64,000 nt of DNA from Planctomycetota bacterium (GTDB lineage Bacteria; Planctomycetota; SZUA-567; H5-PLA8): NCBI GenBank assembly GCA_027493525.1, contig JAOSKN010000002.1, forward strand, positions 1,707,326 to 1,771,325, written 5' to 3'. The notes under the pieces are model-generated. The model was given only the letters and a program-made list of their open reading frames with translations. It had not been told where the DNA came from and made no database searches. Shown piece by piece: positions 34,356 to 42,177 of this stretch. The number at the start of each line of letters is the position of its first letter. Within the stretch, counting starts at the first letter, position 1. A program made the position numbers and the translations under genes.

Positions 34356-35370
34356 CCTCTTGTGCCGGCGGTTTCGCCTCGCGCCAGACGACATTCCCTG
34401 CCTTGTCGAGATACGCCCACGCGCCGTCCTGGACCACGCGCGCCAGGCCGTCCTTGAAGTTGCCCGCCCAGGCGTAGACCGGCGGCAGGATCAGCGTCCC
34501 CGTCTTGTCCACGTAGCCCCAGCCTTTGTCCCGTGTCTTCACGCGGGCCAGCCCTTCGGAGAAGCCGTCCACCTGCGCGTACTCGTCCTTGATGACCAGC
34601 GTGCCGGTCTTGTCGATGAAGCCCCAGTAGTAGTCCGGGGCGACGGCGGCGAGCCCCTCCGAGAACGGCTGCGCCTGGCGAAACTGGAATTCGATCGCCA
34701 CCTTCCCGGCCGTGTCGATGAAGCCGAGCTTCGTGCCGTAGCCCTTGCCCACGAAGGCAAGCCCCTCGCTGAAGCGCGAGACGGTGTAGCAGGGCTCGAA
34801 GGCCAGCGTCGCGCCGCGTTCGTCGGCGTATTGCCAGCCTTTTTTCTGGTCGACCAGCAGCATGCCCAGGCCGCCGCCGAAATCGGCCGTCTGGAGGTGT
34901 TTGATGGACAGCACTTCCAGGCCCTTCGGGCTCACGAAACCCCACTGGCGGCCTACGCGGACGGCGGCCTTGCCCTCGTGGAAGTCGTAGGCGTCGTCGT
35001 AGCGCGGCTCGATCGCCCACGCGCCTTGCGCGTCGAGGTAGCCGTATTTCTCGCCCTGCCGCGCCACGGCCAGGCCTTCGCGGAACGCGCCAATCCATTC
35101 GTATTGAGGCTTCACGATCGTCACGCCGGCCGAATCGATTAGCCCGTAGCGGCCGCCTTCGCGGAAGCGCGCGCGACCTTCGGAGAAATCCGAGGCCCAC
35201 TCGAAGGCGGGCTTGATGGTTACGCTCCCGGTGCGGTCCATGTAGCCGTACTTGCCATCCGCGCGGATCAGGTAGCGCGCCGGCGGGGCCTCGGCGGGCG
35301 CGGCGGCACGTACGGCGCAAGGCAGCAGCGACAGCAGCGCGAGCAGGGAGAGCGCGGGGCTTCGTTTCAT
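34321..35370 (-). CDS. secreted WG-repeat protein
   Basis: A 349-residue protein with a signal peptide (MKRSPALSLLALLSLLPCAVRAAA) and about nine WG-type repeats. Each resembles GKYGYMDRTGSVTIKPAFEWASDFSEG, with later copies LGFIDTAGKVAIEFQFRQAQPFSEG and GWGYVDKTGTLILPPVYAWAGNFKDG. WG repeats fold into beta-rich, surface-exposed structures thought to mediate binding. It is the last of four minus-strand genes (38928 to 34321) that all encode exported proteins; spacing to the DNRLRE gene upstream is 31 bp. Confidence 0.9.
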   Translation of the reverse strand: MKRSPALSLLALLSLLPCAVRAAAPAEAPPARYLIRADGKYGYMDRTGSVTIKPAFEWASDFSEGRARFREGGRYGLIDSAGVTIVKPQYEWIGAFREGLAVARQGEKYGYLDAQGAWAIEPRYDDAYDFHEGKAAVRVGRQWGFVSPKGLEVLSIKHLQTADFGGGLGMLLVDQKKGWQYADERGATLAFEPCYTVSRFSEGLAFVGKGYGTKLGFIDTAGKVAIEFQFRQAQPFSEGLAAVAPDYYWGFIDKTGTLVIKDEYAQVDGFSEGLARVKTRDKGWGYVDKTGTLILPPVYAWAGNFKDGLARVVQDGAWAYLDKAGNVVWREAKPPAQEVTPAGAAGVRE

Positions 35371-35401
35371 GGCCGGTCCTCGTTTCGGGGTGGGTTCAAG
35401 G

Positions 35402-36718
35402 TCAGGGCCGGTACGCCACGATCAACGCCGGCCTCAGGATGGGATCGTGGAACTCGGAGGCGTAGAAGCGGCAGTCGGGCGTCTCGCGGTCGCCGGGGCG
35501 CAGGAGCAGCCCGAAGTTCTCCTCGGGACGCGCCAGCCAGGCCCGCGCGGCGGCGCTGACGTCCCAGGCCAGCCAGAAGCGGTTGGGGCGTCCGCCATTC
35601 GAGCCTTCCGCGGTCTTGGGATCGAAGACGGGCGCCGGCAGGGCTTGTGCCTCGAAGTCCACGCCGGATTGGCCGCAGCCGGGTTGGCCCCAGGCCTCGG
35701 GCTTGCGGGCGCAGAGCCAGGAGCATTCGCCCTCCAAGGCTTCGCGCGCGCCGTGCTGCCAGTCCATGTGCTGCACGGCCCGCTTGCCGTAGAGTTCGCC
35801 GGGTTTGCCGTCGCCCGCGCGCCACGCCTTCAACAGGCGATGGGCCGCGATGATCCGGGGGTCGCCGTCGTTGTACAGGTGGAGCTTCAAGCGCGCGGCC
35901 TCGAGTTTCGCGCCTTTCGGCAGCGCGGAGAGGTCGAAGCGGATCAGCGTGCGGTGCTCCGAGCCGTACGTGCCCACCCAGAGGTGGTCGAGCCCGCCGT
36001 AATTGGATTCGGCGCGGCTGGTCGAGCCCTTGTTGGCGAGGAAGGCGTCCGCGCAGCCGGCGTAGGCCTCGAGATTCAGCTCGGGCGCCGCCTGGCCTTG
36101 CCGCAGCGCCACGACCTTGGCGTTCGGAAAGGCCGCCTGCAGCGCCGCAACGTCTGGATCGACGCGCGGCTTGCCGTACTCGGGATTCTCGAATTCGAAG
36201 CGGTAGAGCGCCTCCAGCTTGCGGGTTCCGTCCTCCCACGTAACCCGCACGCGATGGAGGCCCGGCGGGATGCGGCTGGGAAGCTGCACGGCGTACGGCA
36301 GCAGCCCGCTGCAGCAGGCCCCCGCGCAAAAGAGGATCGACTCGACGACTTCGCCGTCCGGCTTGCCGTCCTTCAGGATCTCGATCGCCGGCATGGGGCT
36401 GTTCCCGCGGCCGAAGCCCTTGGAGCGCGCATAGGTCCGCTCGCCGATCGGCCCGACCGAGAGGTTCAGCGTGAGGGTGTCCCCGGCCTTGAAGCGCCTG
36501 AGCAGGCCGTCCGTGTGCTTGAAGCCCGGAACGATCTCCCATTCGCGGTCGCCGTAGAGGCGGTACAGTTCGACCAGGTCCACGCCGTAGCGCTCGTGCG
36601 CGGGCATGGGGCGGAAGTACGAGGCGTTCAGGAACGCGCCTTCGGAACCCGTGGCGCCGTAGAGCGCGGACCCGGTAAGTACGCAAGCCAGCAGCGCCGG
36701 AAGTCCCAGTTTGCGCAT
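35402..36718 (-). CDS. exported DNRLRE-type protein (B)
   Basis: A 438-residue exported protein; the signal peptide is RKLGLPALLACVLTGSALYGATG. The C-terminal half matches DNRLRE domains: HRTLIRFDLSALPKGAKLEAARLKLHLYN, then LAWDVSAAARAWLARPEENFGLLLRP and ILRPALIVAYRP. An immunoglobulin-like segment (PPGLHRVRVTWEDGTRKLEALYRFEFENPEYGKPR) precedes it and aligns with the paralogue at 37612-38928. DNRLRE domains are structural modules of surface or matrix proteins. ATG 36718 has GGAGG about 10 bases upstream. A tandem TGACT motif lies 83 bp upstream of the start. Confidence 0.82.
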   Translation of the reverse strand: MRKLGLPALLACVLTGSALYGATGSEGAFLNASYFRPMPAHERYGVDLVELYRLYGDREWEIVPGFKHTDGLLRRFKAGDTLTLNLSVGPIGERTYARSKGFGRGNSPMPAIEILKDGKPDGEVVESILFCAGACCSGLLPYAVQLPSRIPPGLHRVRVTWEDGTRKLEALYRFEFENPEYGKPRVDPDVAALQAAFPNAKVVALRQGQAAPELNLEAYAGCADAFLANKGSTSRAESNYGGLDHLWVGTYGSEHRTLIRFDLSALPKGAKLEAARLKLHLYNDGDPRIIAAHRLLKAWRAGDGKPGELYGKRAVQHMDWQHGAREALEGECSWLCARKPEAWGQPGCGQSGVDFEAQALPAPVFDPKTAEGSNGGRPNRFWLAWDVSAAARAWLARPEENFGLLLRPGDRETPDCRFYASEFHDPILRPALIVAYRP

Positions 36719-36800
36719 CGTCGACTCGCCTCCCAAGTGAACTAGTCCATGCTTCGCTCCAGGCACCATACACCTCGCCGCGCGCGCGCCCATTCAGTAA

Positions 36801-36825
36801 CTGACTTTTATCTGACTCGAATAGG
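36801..36825. promoter_or_regulatory. tandem CTGACT motif, 11-bp period (candidate operator)
   Basis: CTGACT at 36801-36806 is repeated as CTGACTC at 36812-36818, followed by GAATAGG. The same arrangement, period and trailing AAAGG/ATAGG occur at 38994-39018, beside the GntR/LacI-type regulator. It lies upstream of the DNRLRE-B gene, in the same orientation relative to that gene as the other copy is to DNRLRE-A. Confidence 0.45.
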
Positions 36826-36838
36826 CTGCGGCCGGGCG

Positions 36839-37593
36839 TCAGGGGGCGTCCGAGGGCAGGAACTTCACGGGGGCGCTCTCGAAGAGCCCCTTGCAGGAGG
36901 GGCAGCAGAAGTAATAGGTCTTGCCTTCGTGGACGGCCGAGAAGTGGACGTCCGCCGCGCGCTGGGGCAGCACGGCGCAGCGCGGGACCTCCGGGGCCAG
37001 CCCCGCCGCCTTGCGGTAGGCCTCGCCCGGCATGCGCCGGACGCGCTCGAGGTACTTGGCGGTCTCCGCGTGCGGCGGCGCGACGAGCTGTCCCAGCGCG
37101 CGGCCGGGGCTGAGGTTCTCGTCCGGCTCGTTCAGCGGCTCGGCCTGCTGCCAGAAGAGGCAATCGAAGCTCCGCCCGTCGGGGGCGAAGGTGAAGGCGC
37201 AGTCGGCGTGATAGAAGTCGTGTTTCGGCTCGTAGGTCGCGTTGCGAAAGGCCATGCGCAGCACGTCGCCATCCTGCGTCCCCACGCCTTCAACCGCCGG
37301 CCAGGGCCGGGTGAACTCGGCGCGCTCGAACCAGGCCAGGCTGTAGATCCGCTTTCCCGCGCGGAGAAAGACGACCCCGCCGTGGTGGGGCAGCGGTTCG
37401 TCGCCGTAGTATTCGGTCCAGCGGCAGACGAGGGGCCCTTGGGCCAGCAGAGCCTCGAGACCGGCAGCCAGAGGCGGGGCGGGGGGGCCGCCCGGGGCGG
37501 CGCGGCGGAGCCTTCGGGACCACGCCTTACGAGAGCCAGCAGGACCGCGGCGGCGAGCAGAATGCAGGCGAGGGGGCCGAGCAGGGCGCGCAT
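36839..37593 (-). CDS. exported YHS-like metal-binding protein (coding signal split by one base)
   Basis: The signal peptide MRALLGPLACILLAAAVLLALV starts at ATG 37593. At a run of seven C (G7 on the + strand, 37481-37487) the coding signal changes frame and continues as LEALLAQGPLVCRWTEYYGD...HHGGVVFLRAGKRIYSLAWFERAEF to 36839. One extra C joins them into about 251 residues. The C-terminal HEGKTYYFCCPSCKGLFESAPVKFL resembles a YHS/TRASH metal-binding motif. The gene sits between two DNRLRE genes, 18 bp after the first, so the three are a likely operon. A role in metal binding at the cell surface is inferred. Confidence 0.72.
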
Positions 37594-37611
37594 GCCTGGA
37601 TTGTAGGGTAG

Positions 37612-38928
37612 TTACTCCAGCACCACCAGCAGGCGCGGGCGGTAGTCCAGGTCGCTGGGCTCGTCGCTGCTGAAGAACGGCACCAGGCCGTGGGGCCAGA
37701 GTTTCTTGAAGGCCTCGACCTGCCCGTCCGTGCCCGGATGGACGCCGGCCAATTCGGCGGGGAGGTCCGGCCCGATCAGCAGCCCGTGGTTGGGGAGCTT
37801 CCCGCTCAGCCAGTCCTGGACCAGTTCGGTCACGTCGGCCCGCGCTCCGGGGCAGGGGTTGACGCCTTTCTCGGGTTCAAGGGTCGCGCGCTGCGGGCCG
37901 TGGTCGCTCGCGCCGCTGGCCAGTTCCTGTTCCCACTTCACCGGATAAGCCTGGTAGTAGACGTTGGGGTGGCCCTTGGCCAGGCCGCGCTCGTCGACTT
38001 GGAGGACCCCGTCGCCCTCGGCCCAGGGCTTGAGCATCGGGTAGACCGGCAGCGGCGCGGCCAATTCGCCGGCGAGGTACTTCTGGCCCTGGCGCACGGT
38101 CAGCTTGAGAATCGCCTGCTTGACGCGCTTGCCTAGAAGGGGCGCGAGGTCGAACTTCAGCAGCCCGCGGTCGTAGTGGCTGGCCTTCGTATTGGCGATC
38201 CAATAGCCCAGGTCGAGCGTACGCGCGCGGGGATAGATCATGGCCGTGTGGTCGCCTTCGTAACCGCCGCAGGCAAGGGCCAGGTCGGCGGCGCCGTCGT
38301 AGGGCCGGCCATCGAGCGGCAGGCCGTCCTGGAGCACGACCAGTTTGCCCGGATGCTGGGACTCGAGCTTCGCGATCTCGGCGTCGCGGGTTTTGCCGTA
38401 GCGGGGGTTCTCGATGGTTATCGTGTAGGTGCGTTCGAGCTTCTGCGCGGTCTGCTTGGGCCATTCCCAAGTGACGCGGACGGTGTGTCTGCCGGGGGGC
38501 GCGCTGTCGGGGATCGTCCAGCCCCAGTCGGCGGCGCCGCCGCAGCCGCAGCCGCGGTCGGGCTTCAGGAGCGTCTCCGTGCCGTCGGGGGCCTTGCAGA
38601 CGAGCACGGCCTGCGCCCAGGGCGCGGACTTGTGGTTGAGCCCCAGCTTGGCGCCTTGCGCCGCGACCAGCCAACTGTTGGCGAAGCTCTCGCCGGGGCG
38701 CGCGATCCCGAAGTCGCCGTTGGGGACCAGGTTGGTCTCGACCAGTTCTAGGGGCGCGCCGGCGAAGCGCTTGAAGAACTCGCCCGAACCGAGGCGGCCC
38801 GCGCCGCGTTCGGGGGCGTCCGGGTTGACCGGGAGCTTGTTGATCTTGCAGGCCTCCGCGGCGCCGGCCGCCGCCAGGAGCAGCGCCGCCGCGCCCGCCA
38901 GGATCGTCGCTTGCAGGGTTCGCCGCAT
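37612..38928 (-). CDS. exported DNRLRE-type protein (A)
   Basis: A 438-residue exported protein (signal QATILAGAAALLLAAAGAAEA followed by a Cys-containing mature start). It shares its plan with the gene at 35402-36718: an Ig-like segment (GRHTVRVTWEWPKQTAQKLERTYTITIENPRYGKTR), a SQHPGKLVVLQDGLPLD segment, then a DNRLRE-like domain (YDRGLLKFDLAPLLGKRVKQAILKLTVRQ ... DVTELVQDWLSGKLPNHGLLIGP). The same length and order as its paralogue suggest tandem duplication with the YHS-like gene between them. It is divergent from the regulator at 39025. Confidence 0.82.
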   Translation of the reverse strand: MRRTLQATILAGAAALLLAAAGAAEACKINKLPVNPDAPERGAGRLGSGEFFKRFAGAPLELVETNLVPNGDFGIARPGESFANSWLVAAQGAKLGLNHKSAPWAQAVLVCKAPDGTETLLKPDRGCGCGGAADWGWTIPDSAPPGRHTVRVTWEWPKQTAQKLERTYTITIENPRYGKTRDAEIAKLESQHPGKLVVLQDGLPLDGRPYDGAADLALACGGYEGDHTAMIYPRARTLDLGYWIANTKASHYDRGLLKFDLAPLLGKRVKQAILKLTVRQGQKYLAGELAAPLPVYPMLKPWAEGDGVLQVDERGLAKGHPNVYYQAYPVKWEQELASGASDHGPQRATLEPEKGVNPCPGARADVTELVQDWLSGKLPNHGLLIGPDLPAELAGVHPGTDGQVEAFKKLWPHGLVPFFSSDEPSDLDYRPRLLVVLE

Positions 38929-38993
38929 ATCGAGGTCTCCCGTTTTCGTTCCGCTTCAGAATACATCTTGCGTCCGCGGAGGGGATGCTTAAG

Positions 38994-39018
38994 TTGACTC
39001 AATACTGACTCAGAAAGG
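38994..39018. promoter_or_regulatory. tandem TGACTCA motif, 11-bp period (candidate operator)
   Basis: TGACTCA at 38995-39001 and 39006-39012, exactly one helical turn apart, between the divergent DNRLRE-A gene and the regulator. A near-identical arrangement occurs at 36801-36825. The second half merges into the AAGGAG ribosome site of the regulator, so binding would repress the regulator and affect the leftward operon (inference). Confidence 0.5.
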
Positions 39019-39024
39019 AGCCCC

Positions 39025-40224
39025 GTGCCGCGCAGCAAGGTCCTGATGGATAAGCTGCTGGCCGAACTGCGCCGGCAACTGACGGCGGGCTTCCGGCCGG
39101 GCGAGGCGCTGCCGTCGCAGCGCGCGCTGGGGGACATGCACGGGGTCGGGCAGGCGACGGTGCACCGCGCCCTGGCGCTTCTTGCGGACGAAGGTTTGGT
39201 GGAGGCGCGGGCGCGGAGCGGCTGGTTCCGGGCGGGCGCGGCGGCTCCGGCGCGGAGCGGGCGCGGGAAGCGCGCGGGGCTCCGGCGCATCGGGCTGATC
39301 ACGCGGCGCAGCGCGGAGGAATGGCGGCGCAAGCAGATGCGGCTGTACGAGGCGCTGCTCGCGGAGGCCGCGCGGCGCGGGCTGCCGGTCGTGATGCACA
39401 CCAATCCGCGGCTGCATCATCCCACGCCGGCGCGCAACCGCCTGGAACTCTCGCGCGTGCCGTGGAACGAGTTCGACGCCGCGCTGCTGGTGGAACTGGA
39501 GGACGCCGTCACGCTCGCCGATCCGCTGCTCAAGCGGCACCCGGTGCTGGCGGTGGATCAGGACGCGCGGCTCTTCGGGTTGCCCAGCGTGAGTTTCGAC
39601 GAGGAGGCCATCGGGCGGCAGGCCGCGCGGCATCTGCTGGACCTCGGGCACCGGCGCTTCGCGGTGACCGACGAGGTGAACCTGGGCGGCTGGCCGGCCG
39701 AGGCCAGTTGGATGGCGCGGCGGCACAGCTTCGAGTTCGCCGTCGGGCGGCACGGCGGGACGATCCGCCCGGAGTGGCGCGTCCCCTCGATCCGGCATGG
39801 GCGGGGCGAGTCGGCCGCGGAGGCCGGCGCGCGGCTGGCGCGGCAGTGGCAGGCCGCCACGCCCGAGCAGCGCCCCACGGCCCTCTTCGCCATCGACACG
39901 CAGGTTCTGGGGCCGCTGTTGGACGCCCTGGCCGGCTTCGGCTGGCAGACGCCGCGGGATCTCTCGGTGGTGACGGCGACCTGGGACGAGCCCCCGGCGC
40001 TCGGCGCGCGCGGCCGGCCCGGGTCCCAGGCGCCCGCGGGACGCTTCGCGAACTTCAGCACCGTCTACCTGGATCTGCCCATGCTGGCCCGGCGCGCCTT
40101 CGATGCCGCCGAGGACCTTGTCCGGGGCGCGCCGCCCTTCGACCGGGCCGCCGCGCAGCCGCCGCTGATCGCCTCGCCGGTGCTCCTGGTTCCGGGAGAG
40201 TCCACGGCCGCGCCGGGCTCGTGA
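39025..40224 (+). CDS. GntR/LacI-type transcriptional regulator (AraR-like layout)
   Basis: A 399-residue regulator. The N-terminal ~70 residues are a GntR winged helix (MDKLLAELRRQLTAGFRPGEALPSQRALGDMHGVGQATVHRALALLADEGLVEAR). The rest is a periplasmic-binding-protein-like ligand domain as in LacI (RRIGLITRRSAEEW, FDAALLVELEDAV, RQAARHLLDLGHRRFAVTD, PTALFAIDTQVLGPLLDALAGFG). This pairing is the layout of AraR, which senses a sugar. The GTG start at 39025 is set by AAGGAG four bases upstream. It faces the DNRLRE/YHS/WG set and probably controls it through the tandem TGACT motifs. Confidence 0.85.
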   Translation: MPRSKVLMDKLLAELRRQLTAGFRPGEALPSQRALGDMHGVGQATVHRALALLADEGLVEARARSGWFRAGAAAPARSGRGKRAGLRRIGLITRRSAEEWRRKQMRLYEALLAEAARRGLPVVMHTNPRLHHPTPARNRLELSRVPWNEFDAALLVELEDAVTLADPLLKRHPVLAVDQDARLFGLPSVSFDEEAIGRQAARHLLDLGHRRFAVTDEVNLGGWPAEASWMARRHSFEFAVGRHGGTIRPEWRVPSIRHGRGESAAEAGARLARQWQAATPEQRPTALFAIDTQVLGPLLDALAGFGWQTPRDLSVVTATWDEPPALGARGRPGSQAPAGRFANFSTVYLDLPMLARRAFDAAEDLVRGAPPFDRAAAQPPLIASPVLLVPGESTAAPGS

Positions 40225-40254
40225 TTCAAACGCAAAGCGTAATGGAGACGGTAC

Positions 40255-41562
40255 TCAGGGCAGCGTGCGCCAGCGCAGGTCCTTGACTCGGATCGGATGC
40301 TCGCCGCTCTTCATGTACAGCCGCAGGAGCTTGTACGCGTTGGGGGAAGCCAGGGCTGCCGCTTCGTACGGCTTGCCGTTCACGAAGGTCTGTACGGCGG
40401 TTCCCTTCTTGGTCATGCGGACCGTGAACCAGGCGTTCGCGGGGATCTCGCGCTTGCCGGCGACGAAGTCGATGACCCCCTGGGGCAGCTTGAGGTCCAG
40501 GTTGCCCGGCTCCTTGCCCACGCCGAGGAAGGCCTGGAACTCGAGTTCCCAATCGCCGGGAAGGCCGTCGTGGTCGAGGAAGCCGCTGGGTCCGGGGATC
40601 CGCTCGATGGCGCCGTCCTTCACGGCGAAGTCGCCGGACTTCGGGCCGCGCTTCCAGCCGCCCAGGCTCGCGCCGTCGAAGAGCGAGGTCCAGCCGGCCG
40701 CATCGGGCGCGGCGGCGGCGGCGGGCGGAGAGGGTTCGGGGGTCTGGGCCGGTTCGGCCGGCTGGGGAGCGGTTTCGACCGGCGGCGGCGCATCGGGGGC
40801 GTTCAGTTCGTTCAGCAGCCGGCGCGCGCGCACGGAGACGATGGTCTCGCCGAACTCCGCGACGTAGGCCTCCAGCTTCCGCTTCAGTTCGTCGCGCGCC
40901 TCGGGGGTGTCCCGCGGTTCCGCCTGGAGTTTCTCGAAGGCCGCCTGCGCCGCCTGTTCGCGGTTGAGTTCGGGCGCGGGTTCCGGCGCGGGCTTGGGCG
41001 GCTCGGCGGGCTCCGGGCGGGCGGGCGGAGGCGCGACCGGCACGGGCGCCGGCGCGGCCGGCGAATCTTCGCGAACGAACTGCGGCGGATCGCCGCGCGG
41101 AGGTTGAGGTTCCGGCGCGCCGCCGAAGAGCAGGAACGCGGCACCCGCCAGCAGCGCCGCGCCGCCTGCAAGCGCCAGCGGGAGGGCCGGCGAGCCGCTC
41201 GAGGCGACTTGCCCCGCGCGGCCGCCCGCGCCCCGCGCGCGCGGCGCTCCGCCCGCGACGCGCGCCTGCATGCCGCTCTCGGTCTGGACGCGGTGCTGCC
41301 CGCTGCTCGGAGGCACGCGGTGCTGCCCGCTGCTCGGCAGCGTCTGCGCTCCGCTGGAACGGCGCGTCGCCGGCTTGGCCCCGGGCTGTTCGAGGAGCGC
41401 CTGAGCCTGCGCGTCGGAGAGCGGGAGGCTTTCCATGGTCATTACGCCCTGCGCGCAGTCCGAACAGAAGACGCCGCGGAGCTTCTTGTCGCGCGCCTGG
41501 CCGCCGGCCACGTCGTTCTCGGTGAGCCGCTTGCCGCAGGTTTCGCAGAAGTAGAACTTCAT
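40255..41562 (-). CDS. zinc-ribbon / membrane helix / DUF1080-like protein
   Basis: A ~435-residue protein. It begins with a zinc ribbon (CETCGKRL ... CSDCAQG). Two copies of an SSGQHRV motif and a membrane helix (LPLALAGGAALLAGAAFLLFGG, ~130-150) follow. A Pro-rich tether leads to a helical piece (ELNREQAAQAAFEKLQ ... FGETIVSVRARRLLNEL). The C-terminal ~150 residues look like DUF1080, a glucanase-like fold (GWTSLFDGASLGGWKRG ... NGKPYEAAAL ... LYMKSGEHPIRVKDLRWR). The first three parts are shared with the LRR protein at 55595. The ATG at 41562 is chosen because the zinc ribbon begins there. Confidence 0.78.
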   Translation of the reverse strand: MKFYFCETCGKRLTENDVAGGQARDKKLRGVFCSDCAQGVMTMESLPLSDAQAQALLEQPGAKPATRRSSGAQTLPSSGQHRVPPSSGQHRVQTESGMQARVAGGAPRARGAGGRAGQVASSGSPALPLALAGGAALLAGAAFLLFGGAPEPQPPRGDPPQFVREDSPAAPAPVPVAPPPARPEPAEPPKPAPEPAPELNREQAAQAAFEKLQAEPRDTPEARDELKRKLEAYVAEFGETIVSVRARRLLNELNAPDAPPPVETAPQPAEPAQTPEPSPPAAAAAPDAAGWTSLFDGASLGGWKRGPKSGDFAVKDGAIERIPGPSGFLDHDGLPGDWELEFQAFLGVGKEPGNLDLKLPQGVIDFVAGKREIPANAWFTVRMTKKGTAVQTFVNGKPYEAAALASPNAYKLLRLYMKSGEHPIRVKDLRWRTLP

Positions 41563-41812
41563 CGGCTGGGGATACTCCAGACCTTCCGCCAAGCCCTGCA
41601 TTATGGCGGGGCCGAAGGCGAAGCCAACCGGAATCCAAGTGCACTAGTTCTCAATCTAATCCAAGATCATGCACTTGTGAAGGGGGCGCGTGCTTTTCGG
41701 CGCTACGATTCCGGCCACTCTTCTTCATGATGTTCAAGGCCCGGATCGACCGGCAAGACGCAGGTCTCAAAGCGCACCGGTTGGTTTGACCATGGCCAAC
41801 CGTTCGAGTGCT

Positions 41813-41842
41813 GAAAAAAGTTGCACCGTGGTGCATGCCGGA
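41813..41842. repeat. palindrome-bearing direct repeat, copy 1
   Basis: A-run followed by TGCACC-GT-GGTGCA, then TGCCGGA. Copy 2 is at 41946-41974. Both are followed downstream by TTCTCGCGCC (41873 and 41978 regions), so copy 2 looks like a shortened duplicate. Operator or recombination site are both possible. Confidence 0.6.
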
Positions 41843-41945
41843 AAGAACTGGATGCCTTCGAGCGCCTGCCGATTCTCGCGCCCTGCTCTTAACCTCCTGA
41901 CTGGACTTGAGATCACGGTCTCTACGACGATGCATGCTGAGACTC

Positions 41946-41974
41946 GAAAAAGATGCACCGTCGTGCATGTCGGA
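41946..41974. repeat. palindrome-bearing direct repeat, copy 2
   Basis: GAAAAAGA followed by TGCACC-GT-CGTGCA and TGTCGGA; differs from copy 1 at a few positions, mostly outside the inner arms. Confidence 0.6.
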
Positions 41975-42059
41975 CGGTTCTCGCGCCTACGGTAGCCCGA
42001 TGAGCCACGGGCGGGGTCCGGTTCAAGAGTGTATCCCCGCCTCGCCCAGGTTGTCTAAG

Positions 42060-42075
42060 GTATATTTTAATATAC
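42060..42075. promoter_or_regulatory. AT-rich palindrome upstream of proB
   Basis: GTATATT-TT-AATATAC, an inverted repeat with 7-bp arms, inside an AT-rich island that contrasts with the surrounding GC-rich DNA. A TATAGT (-10-like) follows at 42092-42097, about 80 bp before the proB ATG. No good -35 was found. Confidence 0.35.
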
Positions 42076-42177
42076 TGTAAATTATATGTTTTATAGTCTT
42101 TGAATTCCAGCCGGCTCGCTTGCCCGCTGCCCCTGTCCTTGAGGACCCTCGCGCCCGGCGGTATGTAGGCCGATCCC

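Larger units (their letters stand above)
41563..42177. other. gene-free region with two palindromic direct repeats
   Basis: About 615 bp without a credible gene; ORFs here mostly reflect the repeats. It holds two ~29-bp direct repeats (41813-41842 and 41946-41974), a GGTTGG...CCAACC inverted repeat (about 41779-41801), a CAAGTGCA...TGCACTTG inverted pair (about 41636-41676) and an AT-rich island (42050-42110) with the palindrome at 42060-42075. The promoters of the zinc-ribbon gene and proB presumably lie here. Confidence 0.6.

Noticed and set aside
41813-41974. CRISPR array
   Set aside because: Only two repeat copies, a 104-bp interval between them and no cas genes.
41651-41995. ORFs of about 100 codons on both strands in the proB upstream region
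   Set aside because: Their repeated peptide motifs simply mirror the two DNA repeats; codon use is not gene-like.
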